This document shows positions 19,645 to 27,404 of a stretch of DNA of 64,000 bases, piece after piece (the stretch's first letter is position 1; every line of letters begins with the position of its first letter). The stretch is from Azohydromonas caseinilytica. GTDB taxonomy: Bacteria > Pseudomonadota > Gammaproteobacteria > Burkholderiales > Burkholderiaceae_C. The stretch covers positions 124,001 through 188,000 of the forward strand of contig NZ_JABBFW010000004.1 in NCBI RefSeq assembly GCF_012927045.1. Direction: 5' to 3'. The position numbers were made by a program, and so were the translations under genes. The notes beneath the pieces were generated by a model. The model was not told the DNA's origin. It saw only the letters and a list, made by a program, of their open reading frames with translations, and did not search any database.

Positions 19645-20177
19645 TGCTGCAGGCCACCGAACTGCTGCCCGGCGCCTTCCACGTGCCGCTGGCGCGGCTG
19701 GCCGACGCGCGCGGCGCCTTCGTCAAGACGCACGCGGTCGGCGCGCTGGCGCGGCTGGGCCTCCACTTCGAGCTGCGCGAGGAGTTCTACTCGCTGTCGC
19801 GGCGCGACGTGATCCGTGGCATGCACTTGCAGTTGCCGCCGCACGACCACGACAAGATCGTCTACTGCCCGCAGGGCCGCGCGCTGGACGTGCTGCTGGA
19901 CCTGCGCCGCGGCAAAGGTTACGGGCGCAGCCGCGGCGTGCTGCTGGACGCGCGCGAGCCCGCGCTGGTGTTCATCCCGCGCGGCGTGGCGCACGGCTTC
20001 AAGGCGCTGGAGGACGACACGCTCATGGTCTACAAGGTCTCCAGCGAGCACGCGCCCACGCATGACGCGGGCGTGCGCTGGGACAGCTTCGGCTTCGACT
20101 GGGACTGCGCCGCACCGCTGACCTCCGAGCGTGACCGCCGCCACCCGGCGCTCGCGGAGTTCGACAGCCCGTTCTGA
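19644..20177 (+). CDS. RmlC-like sugar epimerase (candidate CDP-3,6-dideoxyhexulose 5-epimerase)
   Basis: A 177-residue single-domain cupin of the RmlC/RfbC family. It shows RDVIRGMHLQ with the catalytic His, DKIVYCPQGRALDVLLDLR, and FIPRGVAHGF. Typical dTDP-4-dehydrorhamnose 3,5-epimerases are of similar size. In this CDP-sugar operon the expected substrate is the CDP-4-keto-3,6-dideoxyhexose, as for AscE in ascarylose synthesis; that assignment is by context. The ATG overlaps the rfbH stop (ATGA-type junction, 19642-19646). Confidence 0.75.
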   Translation: MLQATELLPGAFHVPLARLADARGAFVKTHAVGALARLGLHFELREEFYSLSRRDVIRGMHLQLPPHDHDKIVYCPQGRALDVLLDLRRGKGYGRSRGVLLDAREPALVFIPRGVAHGFKALEDDTLMVYKVSSEHAPTHDAGVRWDSFGFDWDCAAPLTSERDRRHPALAEFDSPF

Positions 20178-20252
20178 TTCCAGCTTCACTTCAGTGGCGA
20201 AATGCCCCGTTCGCACTGATATGCATCCCACTTGGTTTTCGAACGCTGAAAG

Positions 20253-20345
20253 CCCGTTCGTGCTGAGGTATCGAAGTACGAGCGGGCGCTGCGGCCTGCC
20301 GCGCAGCTGGGGCCGTTCACCCTTCGATACCTCAGGGCGAACGGG
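20253..20345. repeat. REP-like inverted repeat, copy 1
   Basis: CCCGTTCG..CTGAGGTATCGAAG at 20253-20276 is matched in inverted orientation at 20322-20345. Weaker arms extend outward to about 20190 and 20370. The same repeat is present at 49171-49266. It lies in the 213-base gap between the epimerase and the SDR gene. This is the form of a dispersed intergenic REP/BIME-type element; it codes for nothing. Confidence 0.75.
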
Positions 20346-20390
20346 ACACTTGACTGGCAAAGAAGAAGCGGAATGGAGCCTGTCCCTCCC

Positions 20391-21227
20391 ATGAAAATCT
20401 TCCTCACCGGCGGCACCGGTTTCGTCGGCAGCCATTTCCTGCGCCAGGCGCTGGCCGCGGGCCACGAGGTGGTGGCGCTGCGGCGCCCGGGCAGCCGCAC
20501 GCGGCTGGAGCTGCCACGGCAGCCGCACTGGGTCGAGGGCGAGCTCGACGCCGACCACGCCGCGGCGCTGCAGGGCTGCGAGGTGCTGGTGCACCTGGCC
20601 TCGCACACGCCCAACCCGCCCTACGACACGCTGGAGCGCTGCCTGTACTGGAACGTCTGGGCCTCGGTGCGGCTGGCCGAGCAGGCCCGCGCCGCCGGCG
20701 TGAGCCGCTTCCTCATCGCCGGCTCCTGCTTCGAGTACGGCCGCTCGGCGGCACGCTACGAGGCCATCCCCACCGACGCGCCGCTGGAGCCCGAGCTGTC
20801 CTACCCGGTGTCCAAGGCCGCCGCGGCGGTGGCCTTCCTGGCGCTGGGGCGCCAGAGCGGGGTGCGGCTGGAGCTGGCGCGCATCTTCCAGGTCTACGGC
20901 GAGGGCGAGCAGGCCACGCGGCTGTGGCCCGCGCTGCGCCGCGCCGCGCTGGCGGGCGAGGACTTCCCGATGAGCGCGGGCGAGCAGTGGCGCGACTTCG
21001 TGGCGGTGGAGGACGTGGCGGCGCATTTCGTGCGCGCGCTGCCCTGCGAGCACCTGCGGCCCGGCGAGCCCCGCGTCACGCACGTGGCCAGCGGCCGGCC
21101 GCAGCGGCTCATCGACTTCGCCCAACACTGGTGGCGCCACTGGGGCGCCACGGGGCGGCTGCTGCCCGGGGCCTTGCCCTACCGCCCGGGCGAGCTCATG
21201 CGGCTGCTGCCCCAGGCCACCGATTGA
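20391..21227 (+). CDS. NAD(P)-dependent SDR (candidate 4-keto reductase of the 3,6-dideoxyhexose pathway)
   Basis: A 278-residue extended SDR with GGTGFVGSHF at residues 6-15, the active-site Tyr/Lys pair in SYPVSKAAAA, and a C-terminal substrate domain. It is shorter than true 4,6-dehydratases. After E1, E3 and an epimerase, the step still missing for a finished CDP-3,6-dideoxyhexose is reduction at C4 (AscF in ascarylose, or the abequose/paratose synthases), and this is the only remaining oxidoreductase in the cluster. The exact stereochemistry cannot be read from sequence. An in-frame ATG at 20373 is an alternative start. The REP-like element just upstream may separate it from the rfb genes. 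Confidence 0.75.
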   Translation: MKIFLTGGTGFVGSHFLRQALAAGHEVVALRRPGSRTRLELPRQPHWVEGELDADHAAALQGCEVLVHLASHTPNPPYDTLERCLYWNVWASVRLAEQARAAGVSRFLIAGSCFEYGRSAARYEAIPTDAPLEPELSYPVSKAAAAVAFLALGRQSGVRLELARIFQVYGEGEQATRLWPALRRAALAGEDFPMSAGEQWRDFVAVEDVAAHFVRALPCEHLRPGEPRVTHVASGRPQRLIDFAQHWWRHWGATGRLLPGALPYRPGELMRLLPQATD

Positions 21228-21258
21228 TCCCGCCGACTGACCTCATTCCCTCCCATCC

Positions 21259-22206
21259 ATGAACCACGACGATTCCCTGGTGTCGGTGCTGATGCCGGCC
21301 TACAAGCCCGAGCACTTCAAGGAGGCGCTGCTGTCGGTGGTGAACCAGACGCACGCCAACCTGGAGATCCTGGTCGGCGACAACAACGGCGACGGCAGCA
21401 TCCGCGCCGTCGTGGACGAGGTGGCCGACCCGCGCGTGGTGTACGTGCCCACGCACGCCGTCACCGGCGGCAGCCCGCGCATCAACCACATGGTGCTGTG
21501 GTGGCGCGCCCGCGGCCGCCATGCGCGCTACGTCTATGACGACGACGTGATCTTCCCGCGCTCCACCGAGGTGCTGCTGGGGCTGCAGCGGCAGCTGCCG
21601 GGCTGCGCCTTCACCTGGCACCAGCGCGTGATCATCGACGAGCACGGCGTGGTGCGCGGGCGCCACGGCGCGCTGCCCGACGGCGGCGGCCCCACGGTGA
21701 TGGACCGCCCGATGCTGCTGCGCAACCTGGCGCAGCACTTCAACTTCATCGGCGAACCCTGCTTCGTGATGTTCGACCGCGAGGTGGTGCGCCACTTCGA
21801 CTTCGCGCGCCATGCCGGCACCGACCTGGTGTTCCTGTGGGACGTGGCGGTGTACCTGGAGGCCGGGCGCTACGGGCTGTGCGCGGGCAGCCCCGAGTTC
21901 CTGGGCGGCTTCCGCCAGCACGGCGGGCAGTTCTCGTCGGCGCAGAGCCCCAACTTCGTCTACGGCTGCATCGAGTGGGAGCTGGTGTTCCGGCAGGAAT
22001 GCGTGGAGGGCCACCTCGCGCCCGACGACGCCGCCGCGGCGCTGTTGCGCGTGGCGCGGCTGTACGAGGGCTACAAGGCCAGCGTACCGGTGCTGGCCGA
22101 GTTCCAGCAGCGGCTGCTGGCCGACATCGTCACCAAGCGCATCGCCGAGACCACGCCGCGCTTCATGGCGGACTACCGGGCGCTGCGCGACAGGCGCCGG
22201 GGCTGA
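21259..22206 (+). CDS. Glycosyltransferase family 2 protein
   Basis: A 315-residue GT-A type transferase starting MNHDDSLVSVLMPAYKPEHF. The family 2 nucleotide-binding start (SVLMPAYKPEHFKEALLSVVNQT) and a DxD-type metal site (YVYDDDVIF, near residues 92-100) are clear. No membrane helix is seen, so it acts in the cytoplasm. It is last in the rightward sugar cluster and is the natural candidate to transfer the CDP-linked dideoxyhexose. Acceptor unknown: flagellin, the giant repeat protein or a lipid-linked glycan are all possible. Confidence 0.85.
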   Translation: MNHDDSLVSVLMPAYKPEHFKEALLSVVNQTHANLEILVGDNNGDGSIRAVVDEVADPRVVYVPTHAVTGGSPRINHMVLWWRARGRHARYVYDDDVIFPRSTEVLLGLQRQLPGCAFTWHQRVIIDEHGVVRGRHGALPDGGGPTVMDRPMLLRNLAQHFNFIGEPCFVMFDREVVRHFDFARHAGTDLVFLWDVAVYLEAGRYGLCAGSPEFLGGFRQHGGQFSSAQSPNFVYGCIEWELVFRQECVEGHLAPDDAAAALLRVARLYEGYKASVPVLAEFQQRLLADIVTKRIAETTPRFMADYRALRDRRRG

Positions 22207-22275
22207 GTCCGGGCGGGCGCCGGAAGGGCTCGGGGCTGCCGCGCCCGCTTCGAACCCGCTGATTGGTCAGCAGTT

Positions 22276-22311
22276 CTGAACAATGTCCCACTCACTGGGA
22301 GCATTGTTCAG
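22276..22311. terminator. Hairpin between convergent genes, possible bidirectional terminator
   Basis: CTGAACAATG at 22276-22285 pairs with CATTGTTCAG at 22302-22311, with an inner CCCA/TGGG stem. It lies between the converging glycosyltransferase and outer-membrane factor genes. It lacks a T run on either side, so it is not a classical terminator; its position is the main argument. Confidence 0.5.
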
Positions 22312-22375
22312 CTCTCCTGGAAAATCCCGCGCCACCGCTTTGCCGGAGGGCCCGGCATCCGCGCGCCGGCTCGGC

Positions 22376-23779
22376 TCACTGCTGCAGCCCCGCCGCCACG
22401 CCCGCGCCCAGCGACCACAGCAGCGCCGTGGCCTGCTGCGCGTCGAGCAGCGCGTTGACGCGGGTCACCAGCAGGTTGTGGTATTCGCTCTCGCTGGAGA
22501 TGACGTCGAACAGCGAGCGCCGCCCCAGCTGCTGCCACTGCAGCAGCGTGGCCTGGCGCACGCGCTGGCTGCCGCGCAGCACCTCCACGCTGGCCTGCGC
22601 ACGCTCGAACGCGGCGCGCGCCTGCTCGTGGGTCTCGGCCACGCGCTGCAGCCGCGCGCTCAGCGCCTCGTCGCGCTGCAGCAGCGTGGCCTCGGCGCGC
22701 TGGCGCGCCGCGCGCTGCGCGGGCTCGGCCGTGAGGTCCAGCAGCGGCACGCTCAGGTTCACGCCGGCGCTCCACACCGTGGAGGGGGTGCCCACGCCGG
22801 CCGAGCGCGAGCCGCTCACGCTCCAGGACAGCTGCGGGCGGTTCTGCGCGGCCGTGGCGCGGGCCAGGTGCTGCTGCGCCTGCGCCTGCGCGCTGAGCTG
22901 CGCGATGGCGTTGGCGTGCGCGGCTTGGTCCAGCGTGGCCTCCAGCGCGGGCGGCCCGGGCAGCAGCGCCTCCAGCGGCGCCGGCGGCGGCAGCGTCTCG
23001 CCGACGAAGCGGCGCAGCCGCGACTCGACCTGGCGCTGCTGCGACTGCGCCTGGGCCAGCGACAGCTGCACCTGGCGCAGCGTGTTGCTGGTCTGCAGCA
23101 GCTCGCTGGCGCGGCCGCGGTCGGCCGCCACGATGCGCTCGAGCGCGCCCATCAGGCAGCTCATGCGCGCCTCGTAGCGGGCGTAGACCTCGACCTGGCG
23201 GCGGTAGCGCTGGCGCTCCAGCGCCAGCGACACGGTCTGCAGCGCCACCTGCTCGCGCGCGTCGAGCTCGCCCTGGCGCGCGGCTTCGAGCAGCCGCTCG
23301 CGCCAGTCCGCCTGCGCCGCGCTGCGCCCGGCATCGAACAGCGGCGCGCTCAGGCTCAGGCTGGCCTGGCCCTGCACGCCGTCCTGGCGCAGCAGGCCCT
23401 GGTGCTGGTTGAGGGCGTTGAGCCCGCCGCCCAGGCGCACCTGGGGCAGCGGCTGGGCGCGCGCCTCCTCCAGGTCGCTCTGCGCGGCCTCGGCCAGCAG
23501 CCGCGCCGCGCCCACGCTCTGGCTGCGCGCCTGCGCCTGCTGCAGCAGCGCCTGCAGCGCCTGGCGCGCCGCGGCGCTGGCCTGCGGGTCGGGCGTGGCG
23601 GCGAAGGCGTCGGGCTCCTCGTCGGCGCAGGGGCCGGCGGCACCGCGCGGGAGGGGGTCGGCGGCGGCCTGGGCCGCCCCGGTGGCGGCGCCGGCCGGCC
23701 AGGCCAGCAGCGCGGCCAGCAGCAGGGTGGCGCCGTGGCGCAGCGCGCCCGGGGCGCGCCGGTACTTCGGGGACTTCAC
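22376..23779 (-). CDS. TolC-family outer-membrane factor of a type I secretion system
   Basis: A 467-residue protein if started at the GTG at 23779, two bases after the hlyD-like stop. That start gives a basic N-terminus (VKSPKYRRAPGALRHG) and a signal helix (ATLLLAALLAWPAGAATG). The rest is long Ala/Gln/Arg-rich coiled-coil helices in two similar halves, with the outer-membrane efflux protein pattern (LSAPLFDAGRSAA, then LSVPLLDLTAEPA, and SLFDVISSESEYHN). It would form the outer-membrane channel for the exporter encoded by the two upstream genes. An open frame continues upstream through the neighbour, but that is a shadow. Confidence 0.85.
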   Translation of the reverse strand: MKSPKYRRAPGALRHGATLLLAALLAWPAGAATGAAQAAADPLPRGAAGPCADEEPDAFAATPDPQASAAARQALQALLQQAQARSQSVGAARLLAEAAQSDLEEARAQPLPQVRLGGGLNALNQHQGLLRQDGVQGQASLSLSAPLFDAGRSAAQADWRERLLEAARQGELDAREQVALQTVSLALERQRYRRQVEVYARYEARMSCLMGALERIVAADRGRASELLQTSNTLRQVQLSLAQAQSQQRQVESRLRRFVGETLPPPAPLEALLPGPPALEATLDQAAHANAIAQLSAQAQAQQHLARATAAQNRPQLSWSVSGSRSAGVGTPSTVWSAGVNLSVPLLDLTAEPAQRAARQRAEATLLQRDEALSARLQRVAETHEQARAAFERAQASVEVLRGSQRVRQATLLQWQQLGRRSLFDVISSESEYHNLLVTRVNALLDAQQATALLWSLGAGVAAGLQQ

Positions 23780-23781
23780 GC

Positions 23782-25005
23782 TCAGCGCTCCCGGAAGGCG
23801 TCGTGCGCGCGCAGCATCGGCTGCATCAGGAAGCTCAGCACCGAGCGCTCGCCGATGCGGAAGTCCACCGTGCCGGTCATGCCCGGGATCACCGGCAGCG
23901 GCTCGCCCTTCTTGTCGTGCAGCTCGGCGGCGTCGGTGCGCACCAGCACGCGGTAGTAGGTGGGATCGGCGCCGCCCATGCCGGCCCGGTCGGGATCGCC
24001 CAGCGCGTCCGGGCTGATGTGCTCGATGCGCCCCTTGAGCGTGCCGTACTGCGACGCGTCGTAGGCGAACACGCGCAGCTCCGCGGGCATGCCCATGGTC
24101 AGGAAGCCGATGTCGCTGGGCCGCACCCGCGCCTCCACCAGCAGCCGCGAGCTCGCGGGCACGATCTCCATCACCGGCGCGCCCGGCGAGACCACGCCGC
24201 CCAGCGTGACGGTGCGGATGTTCTTGACCAGCCCGTCCACCGGCGAGCTCAGCACCGTGCGGCGCAGCACGTCGGCGCGGCCTTCCTGCGCCTCGGTGAG
24301 CTGCGCCAGCTCCGAGCGCAGGCGCAGCAGGTCGGTGGCGGCGTCCTGGCGGAAGCGGTTGATGCGCTCCTGCGCCTGCATCTGCTGCTCGTTGACCTGG
24401 CGCTGCAGCCGCATCACCTCCACCTCCGACAGCAGCCCCTGCGCCGACATGTCCTGCGCCAGGCGCAGCTCGCGCTGCAGCAGCTCGGTGCTGCGGTGGA
24501 TCGAGGCCACCGCCTCGTCCAGCGCGCGGCGCCGCACCTGGAAGGCCTCGGTTTCCAGGCGCACCAGCGCGGGCTCCCGCGCCACGGCCGGGGGGAACTG
24601 CGGGCTGCGCCCCGAGGCCTCGGCCTCGACGCGGGCGAGCGTGGCCTGCAGCGCCAGGCGCTTGGCCTCGCCCTCGTTCTGCTGGGCCTGGAAGCGCGTG
24701 GGGTCCAGGCGCACCAGCGGCTGGCCGGCGCGCACGCGCTCGCCCTCGCGCACCAGCAGCTGCGCCAGCAGCCCGCCCTCCAGGCTGGCCACGACCTGCT
24801 CGCGGCCGTCGGGCACCACGCGGGCGTCGGCGCGGGAGCTGCGGTCCACCTTGGCCAGCGCGGCCCAGGCCACGAACGCGGTCACCAGCGCCGTGATCAG
24901 CCACAGCGTCCAGCGGCTGCGCGGCAGGTCGTCCAGGTGCTGCGCGGCGCGCAGCTCCGACAGGTATTGCGCCTCGGCGGTGCCGAGCGTTTCTCGTGAA
25001 GCCAT
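23782..25005 (-). CDS. HlyD-family membrane fusion protein of a type I secretion system
   Basis: A 407-residue adaptor protein starting MASRETLGTAEAQYLSELRA. It has a short cytoplasmic N-terminus, one membrane helix (WLITALVTAFVAWAAL, near residues 32-48), a biotinyl-lipoyl half motif (VASLEGGLLAQLLVREGERVRAGQPL), a long coiled-coil hairpin (residues about 100-250), the second lipoyl half (SPVDGLVKNIRTVTLGGVV) and a beta-barrel end. It joins the ABC exporter to the outer-membrane channel. The start is 13 bases after the exporter stop. This is the LapC/HlyD arrangement. Confidence 0.92.
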   Translation of the reverse strand: MASRETLGTAEAQYLSELRAAQHLDDLPRSRWTLWLITALVTAFVAWAALAKVDRSSRADARVVPDGREQVVASLEGGLLAQLLVREGERVRAGQPLVRLDPTRFQAQQNEGEAKRLALQATLARVEAEASGRSPQFPPAVAREPALVRLETEAFQVRRRALDEAVASIHRSTELLQRELRLAQDMSAQGLLSEVEVMRLQRQVNEQQMQAQERINRFRQDAATDLLRLRSELAQLTEAQEGRADVLRRTVLSSPVDGLVKNIRTVTLGGVVSPGAPVMEIVPASSRLLVEARVRPSDIGFLTMGMPAELRVFAYDASQYGTLKGRIEHISPDALGDPDRAGMGGADPTYYRVLVRTDAAELHDKKGEPLPVIPGMTGTVDFRIGERSVLSFLMQPMLRAHDAFRER

Positions 25006-25018
25006 GGCAGGCGGGGAA

Positions 25019-27277
25019 TCAAGCCCGGGCGGCCAGTGCCGCCGCGGGTAAGGCTGAAGGGGGCACGGCCGCCGCGGCGGCCGGTGCGGGGGTGGCCGCG
25101 GCGGCGCCCGGATGGGCCGGCGCGCTCTTCTGCCCCGCCAGCGCCGCCAGCACCAGCGGCTTGGGGCCGTCGAGCAGCACCTGCCCGGCATCGACCACCA
25201 CCACGCGCTGCGCCAGCTCCAGCACCGCGGGACGGTGCGTGACCATCACCAGCGTGCGATCGCCCGCGGCGGCGGCGAGCTGGCGCACGAACACCTGCTC
25301 GGACTGCGCGTCCATGGAGCTGGTGGGCTCGTCCATGAGCAGGATGCGCGGGCGCGTGACCAGGCAGCGCGCCAGCGCCACCAGCTGGCGCTGGCCGCCC
25401 GACAGCAGCACGCCCAGCTCGCCCACCTCCAGCTCCCAGCCCTGCGGGTGCGCGGCCACCACGCGGTCCAGCCCGGTGAGCTGCGCCACCTCGGTCAGCG
25501 CCGCGGCGTCGATGCCGGGGCGGCCCATGGTCACGTTGTCGCGCAGCGTGCCCTTGAACAGCCGCGGCTCCTGCGACACGAAGCCCACCTGGGTGCGGAA
25601 GTCGGCGCGGTCGAGCTGGCGCAGGTCGATGCCGTCCACCTCCACGCGGCCCTGCGTGGGCTCGTACAGCCCGGCCAGGATGCGCAGCACGGTGGACTTG
25701 CCGCTGCCGATGCGCCCCAGGATGGCCACGCGCTCGCCCGGCTCGAAGCGCAGGTTCACGCCCTTGAGCACCACCGGCGGCGGCGCCGCGCTGGTGGGCG
25801 GGTAGGCGAACTGCACGTCGCGCAGCGCGATGCGGCCGCTGAGCCGCGTCGGCGGCAGCGCCGGCGCGCCCGCGACCCGCTCGGTGGGCAGGCCCATGAG
25901 GTTGTCCAGCGCGCGCAGCGCGGCGCGCGCGCCCTGGTAGCGCGTGGCCAGGCCCACCACGCTGGCCAGCGGCGCGATGGCGCGGCTGGCGAACATCACC
26001 GCGCCGATGAGCCCGCCGCTGCTGAGCTGGTTGTCGGCGATCAGGTACACGCCCCACACCAGCATCACCAGCGTCACGAGCTGCTGCGAGGAGCTGGCGA
26101 GGTTGTTGCTCCAGCTGGCCATGCGCCGCGAGCGCAGCGAGGCCTCGGCCGCGGCGGCCGTGGCCACCTCGAAGCGGCCCACGAAGCGGCCTTCCGCGCC
26201 GGTGGCCTTGACGTCCTCCAGCCCCTCCAGCGACTCCACCAGCAGCGCCTGCTGGTCGGCCATGAACTGCATGTTGGCGCGCATGGCGCGGCGCAGCGAG
26301 TTCTGCATCAGCAGCGTGGCGCCCAGCACCAGCGGGATGGCCGCCACCATCACCCAGCCCAGCGGGCCGGCGACCACGAAGATCGCCGCCACGAACAGCA
26401 GCACGAAGGGCAGGTCCGTGAGCACCGACAGCGTCGCGGAGGTGGTGAAGTCGCGCACCAGCTCGACCTGCGCCATCTGGTGCGCGCAGGCCCCGGCCGA
26501 GGCCGGGCGGTGCTCCATGCGCACCTCCAGCGTCTGGCGGTACAGCGCCATGCCCATGAGCAGGTCGGCCTTCTTGCCCGCGACGTCGATGAGGTAGGCG
26601 CGCAGCTGGCGCGCGGCCGTGTCGAACAGCAGCGCCGCCAGCGCCACGGCGGCCAGCGCCCACAGCGTGGCGAAGGCCTGGTGCGGGATCACCTTGTCGT
26701 AGGTCACCGAGGTGACGGTGCCGATCACCAGCGTCAGCACGTTGCTCAGCAGCGCCGCCAGCATCGCCGTGCGGTAGTGCGGGGCGAAGCGCCGCAGGGT
26801 GCTCCACAGCCAGTGCGGGGCGTCCACGCGGTCGGCCTCGCTGGTGGGCGTGGCCTGCGGCGTGGCCACCAGCACGAAGCCGGTGTGCCGCGGCGCGAGC
26901 TCGGCCTCGGCCTGCACCGACACCGCGCCGCTGAGCGGGTCCGCCACCTCGTAGCGCGCGCCCTCCAGGCGGCGCAGCACCACGCAGGCCTGGCGCTCGT
27001 GCAGCAGCAGCACCGCGGGCATCAGCAGCTCGCTGAGCTGCGCCAGCGGCCGCTCGACGACGCCGGCCTTGAAGCTCGCGGCCTGCAGCACGCGCAGCGC
27101 CTGCGCCGGCGTGAGCAGGCCCGCATCGACGGCCTGGCCGGCCAGCAGCGAGGCCGCGCTGTGCTCGCGGCCGTGATGGCGCGTGAGCCACAGCAGCGCG
27201 GCCAGCAGCGCGTCGGGCGCCGTGGCGGGCTCGGGCGCCGCGGCGGCGGCAGCGGGGGGCGGGGCGGGAATGCTCAT
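25019..27277 (-). CDS. Type I secretion ABC exporter with inactive C39-like domain (HlyB/LapB type)
   Basis: A 752-residue ABC half-transporter. Residues about 15-140 form a C39-like domain that lacks the catalytic cysteine (the place is LLAALLWLTRHHGREHS), so it should bind substrate and not cleave it, as in HlyB and LapB. A six-helix membrane domain follows (about 155-430). The ATPase has Walker A GRIGSGKST near residue 520, signature LSGGQRQ near 622 and Walker B ILLMDEPTSS near 650. The start at 27277 has AAGAAGG five bases upstream; a frame open further upstream was not used. The likely cargo is the giant calcium-loop protein at 2954, by gene proximity and family knowledge. Confidence 0.92.
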   Translation of the reverse strand: MSIPAPPPAAAAAAPEPATAPDALLAALLWLTRHHGREHSAASLLAGQAVDAGLLTPAQALRVLQAASFKAGVVERPLAQLSELLMPAVLLLHERQACVVLRRLEGARYEVADPLSGAVSVQAEAELAPRHTGFVLVATPQATPTSEADRVDAPHWLWSTLRRFAPHYRTAMLAALLSNVLTLVIGTVTSVTYDKVIPHQAFATLWALAAVALAALLFDTAARQLRAYLIDVAGKKADLLMGMALYRQTLEVRMEHRPASAGACAHQMAQVELVRDFTTSATLSVLTDLPFVLLFVAAIFVVAGPLGWVMVAAIPLVLGATLLMQNSLRRAMRANMQFMADQQALLVESLEGLEDVKATGAEGRFVGRFEVATAAAAEASLRSRRMASWSNNLASSSQQLVTLVMLVWGVYLIADNQLSSGGLIGAVMFASRAIAPLASVVGLATRYQGARAALRALDNLMGLPTERVAGAPALPPTRLSGRIALRDVQFAYPPTSAAPPPVVLKGVNLRFEPGERVAILGRIGSGKSTVLRILAGLYEPTQGRVEVDGIDLRQLDRADFRTQVGFVSQEPRLFKGTLRDNVTMGRPGIDAAALTEVAQLTGLDRVVAAHPQGWELEVGELGVLLSGGQRQLVALARCLVTRPRILLMDEPTSSMDAQSEQVFVRQLAAAAGDRTLVMVTHRPAVLELAQRVVVVDAGQVLLDGPKPLVLAALAGQKSAPAHPGAAAATPAPAAAAAVPPSALPAAALAARA

Positions 27278-27404
27278 GGAACCTTCTTGTGACTGCTTGC
27301 GGCCGGCCGGGCCCATGCCGCATGGCGCGCGCCCCGGCCCTGGCGGCTCGGGACGAACGGCCCGCGGCATCGGCCGGCAAGGAATCGGGAGAGCGCCCCC
27401 CGGC

